Positions 8,055 through 16,820 of a stretch of DNA of 56,382 nt are shown here, one piece after another. The first letter of the stretch is position 1. Each line of letters starts with the position of its first letter. The notes under the pieces were generated by a model. It worked only from the letters and a program-made list of their open reading frames with translations. It searched no databases and was not told where the DNA came from. Source of the DNA: Flexilinea sp. (lineage in GTDB: Bacteria; Chloroflexota; Anaerolineae; Anaerolineales; Anaerolineaceae); contig JAFRIR010000004.1 of assembly GCA_017432685.1 (NCBI GenBank), positions 1 through 56,382 on the forward strand, read 5' to 3'. The translations under genes and the position numbers were made by a program.

Positions 8055-8558
8055 TTACTTGAATATACCTTCTACCCGAGTGTATACTTCATCATCACTC
8101 TGGATGTATTCATTGATTTTATTTTCGGAAACGCCGTATTTTTCAATGCCTTCATTATAAAAATCCACCTGTCTCTGGTATTCGCTCTCAGCATCTCCGA
8201 CAAAATAAGGTGAATTCAGAAAATCCGCGTGTTTGTCAATAACGTCCCGCAAGTTTCTCATCCATCCGGGCAAAGAGCCACTCCTGCCGCCACTTCTGGC
8301 TCCAAGCCCCATCCTTCCGTTACAATTGTAACAGTAATCAACCACATTGGTATAGGGCGCGGTCAGGTTTCCCATGATGGCCTGACGTGCCGCTTCACTC
8401 CAAAACATGATGTAATACGTCGAACCATCGGCTTCGGTTTCATAGCAGCCATATTGGTCTACATTGCACCATTTGGAATTTCCTTCCTGGTCAGCATAGG
8501 CTGCTGATGAAAACAGGACGGCCAGCACAACAGATAAGAATAAAAATACTTTTTTCAT
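8055..8558 (-). CDS. Small secreted protein with cysteine pairs, function unknown
   Basis: 167 residues. The start at 8558 has GGAGGGATC upstream; the longer frame to 8603 lacks a ribosome site and reaches into the preceding gene. The signal peptide is MKKVFLFLSVVLAVLFSSAAYA. The mature protein has four cysteines grouped as CNVDQYGC and CYNC, then a Gly/Arg/Ser-rich loop (GLGARSGGRSGS). Disulfides in the exported protein are plausible. No known family is apparent. It sits between two other secreted proteins of the same orientation. Confidence 0.7.
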   Translation of the reverse strand: MKKVFLFLSVVLAVLFSSAAYADQEGNSKWCNVDQYGCYETEADGSTYYIMFWSEAARQAIMGNLTAPYTNVVDYCYNCNGRMGLGARSGGRSGSLPGWMRNLRDVIDKHADFLNSPYFVGDAESEYQRQVDFYNEGIEKYGVSENKINEYIQSDDEVYTRVEGIFK

Positions 8559-8596
8559 GATCCCTCCGTAAACACTAAACCTGTTAATTACCATTA

Positions 8597-9709
8597 TTAC
8601 CACAGGCTTCCGACAGACGTCGGAAACAGCTCAGTGGTTCCTTCCGGGTAGTAAGACCCGAAACCGGCATAGATCGTCCCATCGTCTCCCTCGTAGACAT
8701 GGTCAAAGGCAGTCGGCAGTTTTATATGGGAACCACTGCTTGTGGTATAGTCATTGTCGTCTTTGATCACGTCCGACCATCCTTCGATCGCACTGTACGT
8801 GTCACCCGTCCCGATGGTCCGGTTCGTGGCTTGATCAAGGGATGAGCTCAACTCGGTCTCACTTGTGGGTTCTCCGTTTTTGAGCGCCATGAAATAATTA
8901 TAGAGAACCGTCGAATGAAGATCGGTCATGGCGGCATATTCTCTGGTGGTATAGGTGTTTTGCAGGAACACATCAAAAATATCCCGGTACTGTTCAAATG
9001 CTGCCGCGGGAGCCTGCATGGCATAGATGCAGTTCATGTCCCAGTTGATGTAGTCATTATAGGTGTTGGCGTCGGTGTACATGATCAGTTCATACCCGGA
9101 AACCATCGCGGAGACCACCGTTTGATTATTCCCGGACCGGTAGAGCCTTTCAGCAACGCTCACTTCCGTTCCTTTCACTTCGGCATAGCCGCTGAAAGCA
9201 TTTCGGTACTGGTTATCATAGAGCTGCCAATAGGCATTGAGCGCTGCCTGGTCGGCTGAAGTTAAAGGCGTTTCGGAGATATAGCTATTGTAGGTATCCG
9301 GGTAAAGAACATTCACCATGTAATCGCAGGTGCCGCCGGCGTTTCTGTAATTCAGCGTATGCAGCATGTTCGATGAATCATATCCGTCATCCTCCGACTG
9401 TGAGGTGTACCCATACATATACACATTATGCTGCTGGAACCGCCTCTGCGAGAGGTATTTCATAGTCACGCTTCCGTCAGGACTGACCGCGGTGACATAG
9501 ATCGCATTCGGCCAGGTGATCGATTCCGGATTGAGCGTTAATTCATTCAGGTAAACCTGCCAGCCTGCCGGGACCACGGTTTTCCCGACCACAGCGCCGT
9601 TGAACAAATCACTGCGCAGTTTCACTTCCTGGAAACCGGTCTGCGCGGAAACAGGCAGTAATATATTCAAAATAACAAATAGAATAAAAATTGGCATCAG
9701 TTTTTTCAT
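8597..9709 (-). CDS. Secreted protein of unknown function
   Basis: 370 residues. The start chosen is the ATG at 9709, which begins the signal peptide MKKLMPIFILFVILNILLPVSA and has GGAGTG upstream. The same frame is open up to 9952, but that extension only reads through an intergenic repeat element. The mature part is tyrosine-rich (YMYGYTSQSEDDGYDSS) with an all-beta N-terminal half and a helical middle (AALNAYWQLYDNQYRNAF). The pattern VVGKTVVPAGWQVYLNE near the start of the mature part resembles cell-surface lipoprotein-like modules, but I cannot assign a family. It is the second gene of the secreted-protein group. Confidence 0.7.
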   Translation of the reverse strand: MKKLMPIFILFVILNILLPVSAQTGFQEVKLRSDLFNGAVVGKTVVPAGWQVYLNELTLNPESITWPNAIYVTAVSPDGSVTMKYLSQRRFQQHNVYMYGYTSQSEDDGYDSSNMLHTLNYRNAGGTCDYMVNVLYPDTYNSYISETPLTSADQAALNAYWQLYDNQYRNAFSGYAEVKGTEVSVAERLYRSGNNQTVVSAMVSGYELIMYTDANTYNDYINWDMNCIYAMQAPAAAFEQYRDIFDVFLQNTYTTREYAAMTDLHSTVLYNYFMALKNGEPTSETELSSSLDQATNRTIGTGDTYSAIEGWSDVIKDDNDYTTSSGSHIKLPTAFDHVYEGDDGTIYAGFGSYYPEGTTELFPTSVGSLW

Positions 9710-9761
9710 ATTCACTCCGCTCGATAAAAGGTGATCATCGCGAATGCGAGTAAGACGGTAT

Positions 9762-9858
9762 ATGAGCCGTAAGGCAGGCGGGGTGTGGGGCCGCCAGGCC
9801 CCACGATTTCCGGCGCGGGATGCAACACTGAATTGCAAGGAGTCTTTACTCCCGCGCC
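9762..9858. repeat. G-rich-headed repeat with hairpin tail, diverged copy 1
   Basis: A GGCGGGGTGTGGGGCCGCC head is followed by a tail in which GGCGCGGGA (9812) pairs with TCCCGCGCC (9850). The copy at 43237 has the same tail arms. It fills most of the 273-base gap between two secreted-protein genes. Confidence 0.65.
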
Positions 9859-9982
9859 TTGCGAAGCATTCTAATCTAATTGCAAAACATATAATTAGAG
9901 TGAGCTTATATTGTAGAAAACAGGGAGGGTTTGCCATGTCGAAATGCGACATGAGAATCCCTCCCTGACGGCAGCAGATAAA

Positions 9983-10738
9983 CTACTGACGGCGAATGAT
10001 GAAGTTGTCAAAGGCGTAAGTAGCAAACTTTCCGCCTTCATGCAATCCTACACCGTAAATGTGATAAAAATTCCCGGTGAATTCATCTTCGAACCCGACA
10101 ATGAAATGCCCGTCAATAAATGCACTGGTATAACCATCCAGGCGGATCATTTCAAGTGTATGCACCTCGCGATCATTTTCAAAATCAGTCAGGTCGTAAA
10201 AGGTGGTGTATTCACGTTCACCGGCAGTTGTTGTGTATGTATCGATCTTGTCAGGGAAAATGATTTCACCGGCAGCTCTGGAAGTTTCTCCGACTATCAG
10301 ACCGTTAGTGTACTGGAAAAAGAGCCAGCCGCTGTTGCTCTCGTCCTGATCGACCAGCTGAACATCGACATGGAAATAAAAATTCTTGTAGGAGCCTGTC
10401 GTGTTGAAAAGCTGCCAGCCCCGGTTAAAAGCGTCGCCGGCGCTCACATCATCAGCGGTGATCGTGATCTCATTTCTGCCGTCCTTTTTCAGTGAAGTGA
10501 AGGTAAACCCGTCGAATTGTTCAATATCATCCGAAATTCCGCTTCCCACCTGCTCATAGTTATAATTCACCAGCGTTCTCGGGAAAAGGGTATCCAGGTT
10601 TTTCAGCATACTTTCCTGCTCTTCGATAAACTCTTCCGTGTAGGTCGGATTGACAAAGGGCTCTTCGTCCTGCGCAAAGGCGGTGAAAACCGTGCAGAGA
10701 AGCAGGAAAAGGGTGAAAAGAACGATCGATTGTTTCAT
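9983..10738 (-). CDS. Secreted protein, probable concanavalin/laminin-G-like beta-sandwich
   Basis: 251 residues with the signal peptide MKQSIVLFTLFLLLCTVFTAFA and a good TAAGGAG ribosome site. After an acidic helical linker (about residues 30-60) the rest looks like a jelly-roll fold: FYFHVDVQLVDQDESNSGWLFFQYT, HTLEMIRLDGYTSAFIDGHFI and a closing YAFDNFIIRR. This is the pattern of family-16-like or LamG-type carbohydrate-binding modules (a beta-sandwich that ends in a 'fDNf' strand). The fold assignment rests on pattern, and the ligand is unknown. It is the first gene of the secreted group. Confidence 0.72.
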   Translation of the reverse strand: MKQSIVLFTLFLLLCTVFTAFAQDEEPFVNPTYTEEFIEEQESMLKNLDTLFPRTLVNYNYEQVGSGISDDIEQFDGFTFTSLKKDGRNEITITADDVSAGDAFNRGWQLFNTTGSYKNFYFHVDVQLVDQDESNSGWLFFQYTNGLIVGETSRAAGEIIFPDKIDTYTTTAGEREYTTFYDLTDFENDREVHTLEMIRLDGYTSAFIDGHFIVGFEDEFTGNFYHIYGVGLHEGGKFATYAFDNFIIRRQ

Positions 10739-10906
10739 GGCATTTCTCCTTATAAAATAATTTCAAAACCATTTGTATTATTCAAATCTTTACCAAATTA
10801 TAGTGTAAAGATCAGATTTTGAATACAGGGGAACCCCTGTATTGTCTCGAAAAATCCGAAAAAATCTTTGCTCCGAAAACTCTGCAGCAATGATTTTGAA
10901 AAGCAA

Positions 10907-11002
10907 CTATTCAGCATCCAGTGACGCATCACGAGATACAGCCCTGCTGTGCCGGCTAAGCGGCAGCATCAGAGCAGTCTCCGTGTGCTCCGTACTGAAT
11001 AG
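10907..11002 (+). repeat. 96-bp dispersed palindromic element, copy A
   Basis: Bounded by CTATTCAG and CTGAATAG, with internal GACGCATCACGAGATACAGC, a CTGTGCCGGC...GCCG-type stem and CAGAGCAGTCTCCGTGTGC. Further copies are at 16119 (same orientation), 49887 (same, truncated), 53126 and 54043 (inverted). It encodes nothing. The rest of the 277-base gap (10739-11015) shows no gene. Confidence 0.9.
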
Positions 11003-11015
11003 TCACTTTGAAATG

Positions 11016-12476
11016 TCAGCTCCGGTTCCGGGTTTCGTGATAGAGATCCGTGAGACCCGCCCGGGTCATGACGCCGGTCTTGCGGTAAAGACGCGTTACA
11101 TAGTCCTGCAGCGTCTTGACCTGGATGGAAAGCCGCTCGCTGATGACTGTCTGCTTATCTTCACTCAGCACCAGCTCCCGCAGTACATCCATCTCCCGCG
11201 GTGTCAGCTGAAAGTTCTCCCGCATCCGCGACAGTGTCTCTTCCGGACTGCGCAGCGGCAAAACGGCATCCGGTGCAGCAGGAGACAGATCCGGCATCTC
11301 AGCTTTTTCGGTTGATCGCATCTCAGTCAGGTTAAAATCACCATTGAGCGCCATCATCAGGATGACCAGCGCAACCCCAATAATATCCGCCCCGAGAACC
11401 ACTGGAGCAGGAAGTGAGGAAAGCCGAATCATTCCGGTGAACAGCACCATGGCGCTGTCCAGGATCCTCCCGAAGGGAGCCCACAACGCCGGATGACTTG
11501 TATCCGGCGCCAGACGCCAGAATGTCAGAAGATAATAAGAGGTGAATGCAGAAATTGCAAAGTAAAACAGGCACATATTCAGCCGGTATGCTCCCGGATT
11601 TCCGACCAGCGTGACATTCAGCAGCATGATCAGCATAACGCACAGTGTCGTTATCGGCACATACCTTCCGTTTTTTCTGTCACCGATCAGGGCATATAAC
11701 AAATATCCGGGAACGAGCATCAGACGCGGCCAGCTATAAACATTGTAAGACTCATAGGCTGATTGGATCTGAAGGTGATGGATGTATTCATTATAAAAGC
11801 AGGCAGACAATATGAAAACAACAGCGATCAGGATGGAAAACAAAAGCCGGCCCGGCGCTGTTTGCACCTCTTTTCTGTCTCCCTCAAAGTCCGCTGTCAG
11901 ATAGCCGTCCGTCAGAAAGAGAACGATCAGGACGAACGCCGCCAGCATAAAAAGCGGCAGAAACGACGTCACGCCCCACCGGATCTGGAGCAGATACTGC
12001 AGCACAACAGCGGCTGCACTTCCCAGCCCCATAAAGCGGGCCACTTCCGCACCCGCAGCGCATTCCAGGCTCATCCGGTGGTGCACTGCTCCGCCAATCA
12101 CGCCCAGGCAAAGCGCGGCTGCCATGGAAACGGTCACTGAAAGGAGGGAATCATTTCCGACCGTCAGCATCAGTGTCACGCAGGTAAAGAACAAGCCAAA
12201 GACAATGGCTGCGGTAATGTTTCGGATATGTTTCCCTGCACGAAACCGGTCAAAAAGACTGTAGAGCAGATATCCGAGGATGACAAACACCTGCAGCGCA
12301 TAATAAACGAGCTCACGCTGTCCGGTGCTGAGATATCCCTCTCCCGCGTGATTCGCCAGTCCGAGCACGGTGAACTGCAGAAAAACGAATGCACCGAACA
12401 TACAAGTCAGAGCTGCACTTTTGGAAATTGTACAGAGGAATGATCGCGGTACGATCTGCGGCTGTTGCCTCATCAT
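11016..12476 (-). CDS. Membrane-anchored LuxR-family transcriptional regulator
   Basis: About 486 residues. Roughly the first 370 form a bundle of about twelve hydrophobic segments. The last 70 form a LuxR/GerE helix-turn-helix, starting LTPREMDVLRELV and including SERLSIQVKTLQDYVTRLYRKTG. Such multi-span LuxR proteins occur in several gut anaerobes; their signals are mostly unknown. The start is uncertain (two tandem ATGs at 12476 and 12473, no clear ribosome site). No partner kinase is adjacent, so sensing by the membrane part itself is likely. Candidate targets are the secreted proteins downstream on the same strand or the amidohydrolase upstream; this is inference. Confidence 0.85.
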   Translation of the reverse strand: MMRQQPQIVPRSFLCTISKSAALTCMFGAFVFLQFTVLGLANHAGEGYLSTGQRELVYYALQVFVILGYLLYSLFDRFRAGKHIRNITAAIVFGLFFTCVTLMLTVGNDSLLSVTVSMAAALCLGVIGGAVHHRMSLECAAGAEVARFMGLGSAAAVVLQYLLQIRWGVTSFLPLFMLAAFVLIVLFLTDGYLTADFEGDRKEVQTAPGRLLFSILIAVVFILSACFYNEYIHHLQIQSAYESYNVYSWPRLMLVPGYLLYALIGDRKNGRYVPITTLCVMLIMLLNVTLVGNPGAYRLNMCLFYFAISAFTSYYLLTFWRLAPDTSHPALWAPFGRILDSAMVLFTGMIRLSSLPAPVVLGADIIGVALVILMMALNGDFNLTEMRSTEKAEMPDLSPAAPDAVLPLRSPEETLSRMRENFQLTPREMDVLRELVLSEDKQTVISERLSIQVKTLQDYVTRLYRKTGVMTRAGLTDLYHETRNRS

Positions 12477-12509
12477 CAATTTGAATTCAATAATTTTATA
12501 AGTTTTTTA

Positions 12510-12746
12510 TCAAACATTACCATATTTTGCCGCCACTGCTCGTTCCCATGCACCTTTTTCCTGTCCTATTAATGATGGATCAGCATACTTTGACAATATC
12601 CCGCGAATACCTTTAACTGAAGACCTTTTCTCCGATTCGATAAACTCATCCATAATGATAATTAAGGTTTTTTGGTTCGGTTGTGCATTAATATTTTCCA
12701 ATGGCTGTATTGAAACACCATCATAATATCCGGTGATTGTTTCCAT
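12510..12746 (-). CDS. Small antitoxin-like protein, orphan
   Basis: 78 residues starting METITGYYDGVSIQPLENI. The start at 12746 is chosen because AGAGAGGAAACT lies just before it; the longer frame to 12818 has no such signal. The N-terminus resembles small antitoxins of the DUF104/AF2212 or YefM-like type, which begin with a short beta-strand pair carrying a 'YDG..I..le' pattern. The basic tail is AWERAVAAKYG. No toxin gene is adjacent: the flanks are a LuxR regulator and an amidohydrolase. It is either a relic of a toxin-antitoxin module or an unrelated small protein. Confidence 0.55.
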   Translation of the reverse strand: METITGYYDGVSIQPLENINAQPNQKTLIIIMDEFIESEKRSSVKGIRGILSKYADPSLIGQEKGAWERAVAAKYGNV

Positions 12747-12887
12747 AGTTTCCTCTCTTATCACGGTAATTCGTCTTATATTTACTCCAACTATACCATA
12801 ATATAACACAAAATTCAATAACCAAATCTGCTGTGAATAAATATCGAACGAGTCTTTGATAATTCCCTATTTGTCTATTTTCGATTC

Positions 12888-14510
12888 TCATGAGAATCTG
12901 TTATCAAAGACCTTTTTCCCGCCCAGGTAAGTTGAAAGAACTTTGATATTGTGCAGATCAGTCGGTTCGGTCCGGAACGGGTCCCCGCTCAATATCACAA
13001 AATCCGCGAGCATCCCTTCCCGAATGCAGCCCTTTTTATTCTCCTCAAAGCTTGCCCGGGCGCCGGCGGTCGCAAAGCTCTCCAGTGCCTCATGAACCGT
13101 GAATGCCTCACGAGCAAGATAAGGTCCGTATCCATCCAGTGACTGTCGTGTCACCGCACATTGAATCCCTGCCATCACGTTCGGCAGTTCGACCGGGCAG
13201 TCGGACCCATTGGAAACGCAGACCCCTTTGTCCAACAGTGTCTTCCAGCTGTAACTGGTTTGAGACAATTCCGGCGGAACCAGCTTTTCCACGATGTGAT
13301 TGTCATAATCCAGAAAGATGGACTGAGCATAAATATGCAGCCCCAGCCGGGCCATCCGCTCCAACTGGTCTGCCCGTGAGATCTGACAGTGGACGATCCC
13401 GTGACGGTGATCCGGACGCGGGGAGCCATTCAGCGCGGCTTCATAGGCATCCAGAACCTCATCGAGACACTTGTCCCCGATGGCATGAACCGCAATCTGC
13501 ATCCCGTTCAGATGAGCATACGTCACAATTTCTTTAAGGTACTCAGGGTCAGACAAAGAAATTCCATAGTTATTTTCATTAAGGTAAGGCATGCTCAGAT
13601 GAGCCGTTCGACTTCCAAGCGAACCATCCCCCAGCAGCTTCAGCGGACCGATGCGGAAAAAGTCACTGCCCGCTCCGGTCATGTTGCCCGCTTCGATAAA
13701 TTTCCGCAGTTCGGCAAGTTCAGTGAAATTGCACTGCTCATTCACCCGGACTGTCATCTTCCCTTCCGCTTCCAGCTCCCGGTAAGCCTCATTGATCAGG
13801 TGCCAGGACACACCCCGGAAGGTGCTGTAATCATCCGTCTGAACGCTGGTGATGCCATAGCGGTTCACTTCCGCCATCGCCAGCATAAGCATCTCCTTCA
13901 GCGCTTCCTTATCAGGCTGCGGCATAAATGGATTCAGTAATTCGATAGCATTCTCATAAAGGCGTCCGTCCGGTTCACCATCCATGTCTCTGCCGATCGT
14001 CCCGCCATCCGGATCCGCTGTGTTCCGATCGATTCCTGCCAGCTCCAGCGCCACGGAATTCACCACACAGCAGTGACCGCAGGCACGGGTGAGCCGAACA
14101 GGAACTTCGGTTGAAACGCTGTCTAAATCATAACGGTCAGGCATGCGGTCTGTATCGGCAAAATAATCCTGATTCCAGCCGCGGCCTTTCAGCCATTGCC
14201 CGGGACGAAGGGGATTTTCACAAAGAAAAGCCCGCAGATAATTCAGCATTTCCTGAAGGGATCCGGTATGTTCCGCAAGTCTCGCACCGTGCAGAAACTG
14301 CCCAAAATTGAGCAGATGCATATGGGAATCATTGAACCCGGCACAGACAAAGACCCCGGCGAGATCGACCCGCTCATCCGGGAGGGTAACGCTGCTCAGG
14401 ATCTCATCAGTGGACCCGACTTTTTCGAAGACACCATCCCGCACCAGAAAAGCTTCTTCGAAAGATCCGTTTCCGGTATATACGATGCCGTTATAGTATG
14501 CTGTACTCAT
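12888..14510 (-). CDS. YtcJ-like metal-dependent amidohydrolase (family 3)
   Basis: 540 residues, typical for the YtcJ/AepA-type amidohydrolase group. Visible motifs are the metal-binding GFNDSHMHL near residue 60, the histidine-containing AVHAIGDKCLDEVLDAYE near 345, HRHGIVHCQ, and the C-terminal aspartate motif NGSDCPVELPNVMAGIQ. The N- and C-terminal parts form the composite beta-sandwich (AYYNGIVYTG..., KGCIREGMLADFVILSGDPF). It is cytoplasmic, with no signal peptide. The substrate is unknown; members hydrolyse amide or carbamate-type bonds. The neighbour upstream on the same strand is the Nudix fusion, 25 bp away, so the two may be co-transcribed. Confidence 0.88.
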   Translation of the reverse strand: MSTAYYNGIVYTGNGSFEEAFLVRDGVFEKVGSTDEILSSVTLPDERVDLAGVFVCAGFNDSHMHLLNFGQFLHGARLAEHTGSLQEMLNYLRAFLCENPLRPGQWLKGRGWNQDYFADTDRMPDRYDLDSVSTEVPVRLTRACGHCCVVNSVALELAGIDRNTADPDGGTIGRDMDGEPDGRLYENAIELLNPFMPQPDKEALKEMLMLAMAEVNRYGITSVQTDDYSTFRGVSWHLINEAYRELEAEGKMTVRVNEQCNFTELAELRKFIEAGNMTGAGSDFFRIGPLKLLGDGSLGSRTAHLSMPYLNENNYGISLSDPEYLKEIVTYAHLNGMQIAVHAIGDKCLDEVLDAYEAALNGSPRPDHRHGIVHCQISRADQLERMARLGLHIYAQSIFLDYDNHIVEKLVPPELSQTSYSWKTLLDKGVCVSNGSDCPVELPNVMAGIQCAVTRQSLDGYGPYLAREAFTVHEALESFATAGARASFEENKKGCIREGMLADFVILSGDPFRTEPTDLHNIKVLSTYLGGKKVFDNRFS

Positions 14511-14535
14511 GGGTTGATTCTTTTTCTCATTTATT

Positions 14536-15948
14536 TCACTGAAAGGTCAGCCGCATCTGGTACCAGGGCACTCCGCCATGGACCGATTCGCTGAGTTCTT
14601 CATTGACAAATCCGAATTTCGCGTACCAGACGATTTTTTCCTTCTTGCAGGTCAGCGCCAATCCCTTCCTGCCCTGTTCTCGTGCATCCACGATCGCCCG
14701 GCGGATCAACGCTCCGGCATATCCTTTCTTCCGCTCGGACGGGATGGTGTTGACGCCGAAGATCATCTGCCAGGCGCCGTTCTCATTGTGCATCTCCGCC
14801 TTCGCAAACATCTCATCGGTCAGGTCCGGTTCATCGGTACAGAAACCGTCTACGAAGCTGATCAGGCGCTGCCCGTCAAACATCAGCCAGAAATGGTCCG
14901 GGTAAACCTGCAGCCGCTCAGCGAAATCTTCACGGGAGGCCGCTTCCGCCGGCGGAAAACACTCCGCCTCCACCGCCGTAACCGCGTCCAGATCATCGAT
15001 CGAAGCAGTCCTTATGTAGATCTGTTTTCCTTCTCTCAGAAAGTGATCTGCCCCGGTCAAAATCTCCTTCCGGCTGTCAGTCGGCAGCAATGCCAGCGCC
15101 TCTTCATACGTGCAGAGCCGCACATCCCGGATCTCATCCGTCAGCGGGGGATCGATGGTTTGACCGGTATATTCCGCGATGAAGTAGATCACATCCTTCA
15201 TCGTTCCGGGTTTCTTCGCCACCTCATAGGTCTCCGTTTCCCGGAACCCGGGAATGATCACGGGACGCAGGCCGGTCTCTTCCCAAATTTCACGCAGCGC
15301 CGTCTGATGTTCAGTCTCTCCGGCTTCCACATGTCCTTTCGGAAAGCAAAACCTTCCGCTGCGCTGTTCCACCAGCACATAACGGATCGAACCCTCATCA
15401 TCCCGTGTAAACACCACCGCACCGCAGGATTTTTCTTTCTCCATAGATTCCCCTTTCTGACAGCCTTTCCGCAGCCATTCATCCGCGTCTTCCCGGGAAT
15501 GAAAAATAAATATTTTTCTGTCTTTCTTATACATTTCCAGCAACTCATAGATCTGCGGCAGCTGGTCTCTTGAAAAATCCAGAATATACTGTCGGAATTC
15601 CGGGTCGAATTCCGTTTCCACCCAGGGCATATCCTCACGAACGGTCCCGACCCTGGATGCAGCGCCTTCCAGGCAGAGCTCCTGAGGATAGTCCAGAAAA
15701 AACACCGCGTCACATTCTTTCAGCCGCGTCTCCAGCGTGCGAAGATAATTCCCGTCAATGATCCAGCGGTCCGTCTCCAGAATCTGCTGAAGTGCGGCAT
15801 CAAATTCTTCCTGCGTAACGGTGGTACGGTCGGCCCGGTGAAAGATCCGGTCAAGATAATACAACGGCAGTCCGGTCAGCTCCCGGAGCCTCCGGGCAAA
15901 TGTACTCTTCCCTGCCCCGGGGCACCCGATGATAAGAATTCGTTCCAT
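14536..15948 (-). CDS. Three-domain fusion: P-loop kinase-like + Nudix hydrolase + GNAT acetyltransferase
   Basis: 470 residues from the ATG at 15948 (AGG upstream). Residues 1-165 resemble topology-modulation/adenylate-kinase-like P-loop proteins, with Walker A GCPGAGKST at 8-16 and DGNYLRTLETRL. Residues 169-310 are a Nudix domain with a complete box (G205 to L227: GHVEAGETE, then REIWEETGL). Residues from about 313 are a GNAT fold, with NTIPSERKKGYAGALIRRAI as the acetyl-CoA loop. An internal ATG at 15444, in frame and preceded by AAAGGGGAATCT, marks the junction between the first two domains. Two genes may thus have fused, or the Nudix-GNAT part may also be made separately. All key motifs are intact. 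Likely roles are nucleotide clean-up and acetylation; substrates are unknown. Confidence 0.87.
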   Translation of the reverse strand: MERILIIGCPGAGKSTFARRLRELTGLPLYYLDRIFHRADRTTVTQEEFDAALQQILETDRWIIDGNYLRTLETRLKECDAVFFLDYPQELCLEGAASRVGTVREDMPWVETEFDPEFRQYILDFSRDQLPQIYELLEMYKKDRKIFIFHSREDADEWLRKGCQKGESMEKEKSCGAVVFTRDDEGSIRYVLVEQRSGRFCFPKGHVEAGETEHQTALREIWEETGLRPVIIPGFRETETYEVAKKPGTMKDVIYFIAEYTGQTIDPPLTDEIRDVRLCTYEEALALLPTDSRKEILTGADHFLREGKQIYIRTASIDDLDAVTAVEAECFPPAEAASREDFAERLQVYPDHFWLMFDGQRLISFVDGFCTDEPDLTDEMFAKAEMHNENGAWQMIFGVNTIPSERKKGYAGALIRRAIVDAREQGRKGLALTCKKEKIVWYAKFGFVNEELSESVHGGVPWYQMRLTFQ

Positions 15949-16118
15949 TTTGCCTGTATTTATCACAACAAAAAACTCCGCCCGGTGAAATCCTACGAGC
16001 TAATTATAATCGCGGTTAAAGCCATACCGGCCATCTTGGCTCAGTTTTTGAATTTGAGAAACAATCAGCCGCCGGTACAGATGGTTTTTATCCCGTTTTT
16101 CATGAAAATAGAACGCAT

Positions 16119-16214
16119 CTGTTCAGAACCTGATGACGCATCACAGGATACAGCCCTGATGTGCCGGCGAAGCGGCAGCATCAGAGCAGTCTCCGTGTGC
16201 TCCGTCCTGAATAA
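16119..16214 (+). repeat. 96-bp dispersed palindromic element, copy B
   Basis: Same length and core as copy A (10907), bounded by CTGTTCAG and CTGAATAA. It lies in the 387-base gap before ssb. The remainder of that gap (15949-16118) shows no gene. Confidence 0.9.
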
Positions 16215-16257
16215 TAACAAAAATACATAATAAATCAGCAAAAAAGCTCATGTACTC

Positions 16258-16284
16258 TTGACAACTATGGTTTTCGTGTAAAAT
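16258..16284 (+). promoter_or_regulatory. Probable promoter of ssb
   Basis: TTGACA at 16258-16263 and TAAAAT at 16279-16284 have a 15-bp spacer. A second, weaker -10 register with a 17-bp spacer overlaps. It lies about 50 bases before the ssb start. Confidence 0.55.
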
Positions 16285-16335
16285 TGTCTCATAAATTAAA
16301 TTTTTGAACCGTGAAACGAATCAGGAGTAATCAAA

Positions 16336-16812
16336 ATGTTTCATACTATTATTATCGTAGGTAATGTTGGACGAGATCCCGAAATGCGCTATACACCGTC
16401 CGGTGCTGCTGTAACATCCTTCAGCGTAGCCACCAGCCGCACTTACAATTCACAAGGACAGACCGTCAAAGAGACCATCTGGTTCCGTGTTTCCTGCTGG
16501 GGACGTCAGGCAGAAATTGCCAACACTTATGTCAAGAAGGGACAGAAGATCCTGGTGGAAGGCCGTCTGGTCGCTGACCCCAGCGGCAACCCGCGCATCT
16601 ATACCCGCTCAGACGGGACTGCTGCTTCTTCCTTTGAGATCAGCGCGACCAACCTGAAGATGCTCTCCAGCCGTTCCGAAAGCGAAAACGGCGGATACAA
16701 CAACAACTACAGCCAGTCCAACGGTTCCGCAGGCACCGCATACATGAGCAATGACATGGGTCCCGGCGGCAACTACGACATTGACGGCGAACCGGAAGAC
16801 ATCCCGTTCTAA
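16336..16812 (+). CDS. ssb: Single-stranded DNA-binding protein
   Basis: 158 residues with one OB-fold domain (1-110): MFHTIIIVGNVGRDPEMRYTP, then VTSFSVATSR, TIWFRVSCWGRQAEIA, KKGQKILVEGRL and SSFEISATNLKML. A Gly/Asn/Ser-rich linker follows. The acidic tip EPEDIPF recruits repair and replication proteins in this family. AGGAG sits 7-8 bases before the ATG. The translin-family gene follows 8 bases after the stop, so the two are one operon. No rpsF/rpsR genes flank it as in many bacteria. Confidence 0.96.
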   Translation: MFHTIIIVGNVGRDPEMRYTPSGAAVTSFSVATSRTYNSQGQTVKETIWFRVSCWGRQAEIANTYVKKGQKILVEGRLVADPSGNPRIYTRSDGTAASSFEISATNLKMLSSRSESENGGYNNNYSQSNGSAGTAYMSNDMGPGGNYDIDGEPEDIPF

Positions 16813-16820
16813 GGCACACC

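Noticed and set aside
8597..9952. An 81-residue N-terminal extension of the secreted protein
   Set aside because: It only reads through the G-rich-headed repeat. The ATG at 9709 starts a clear signal peptide.
12510..12818. Toxin-antitoxin module at 12.5 kb
   Set aside because: Only an antitoxin-like gene is present. No toxin frame is found on either side or strand.
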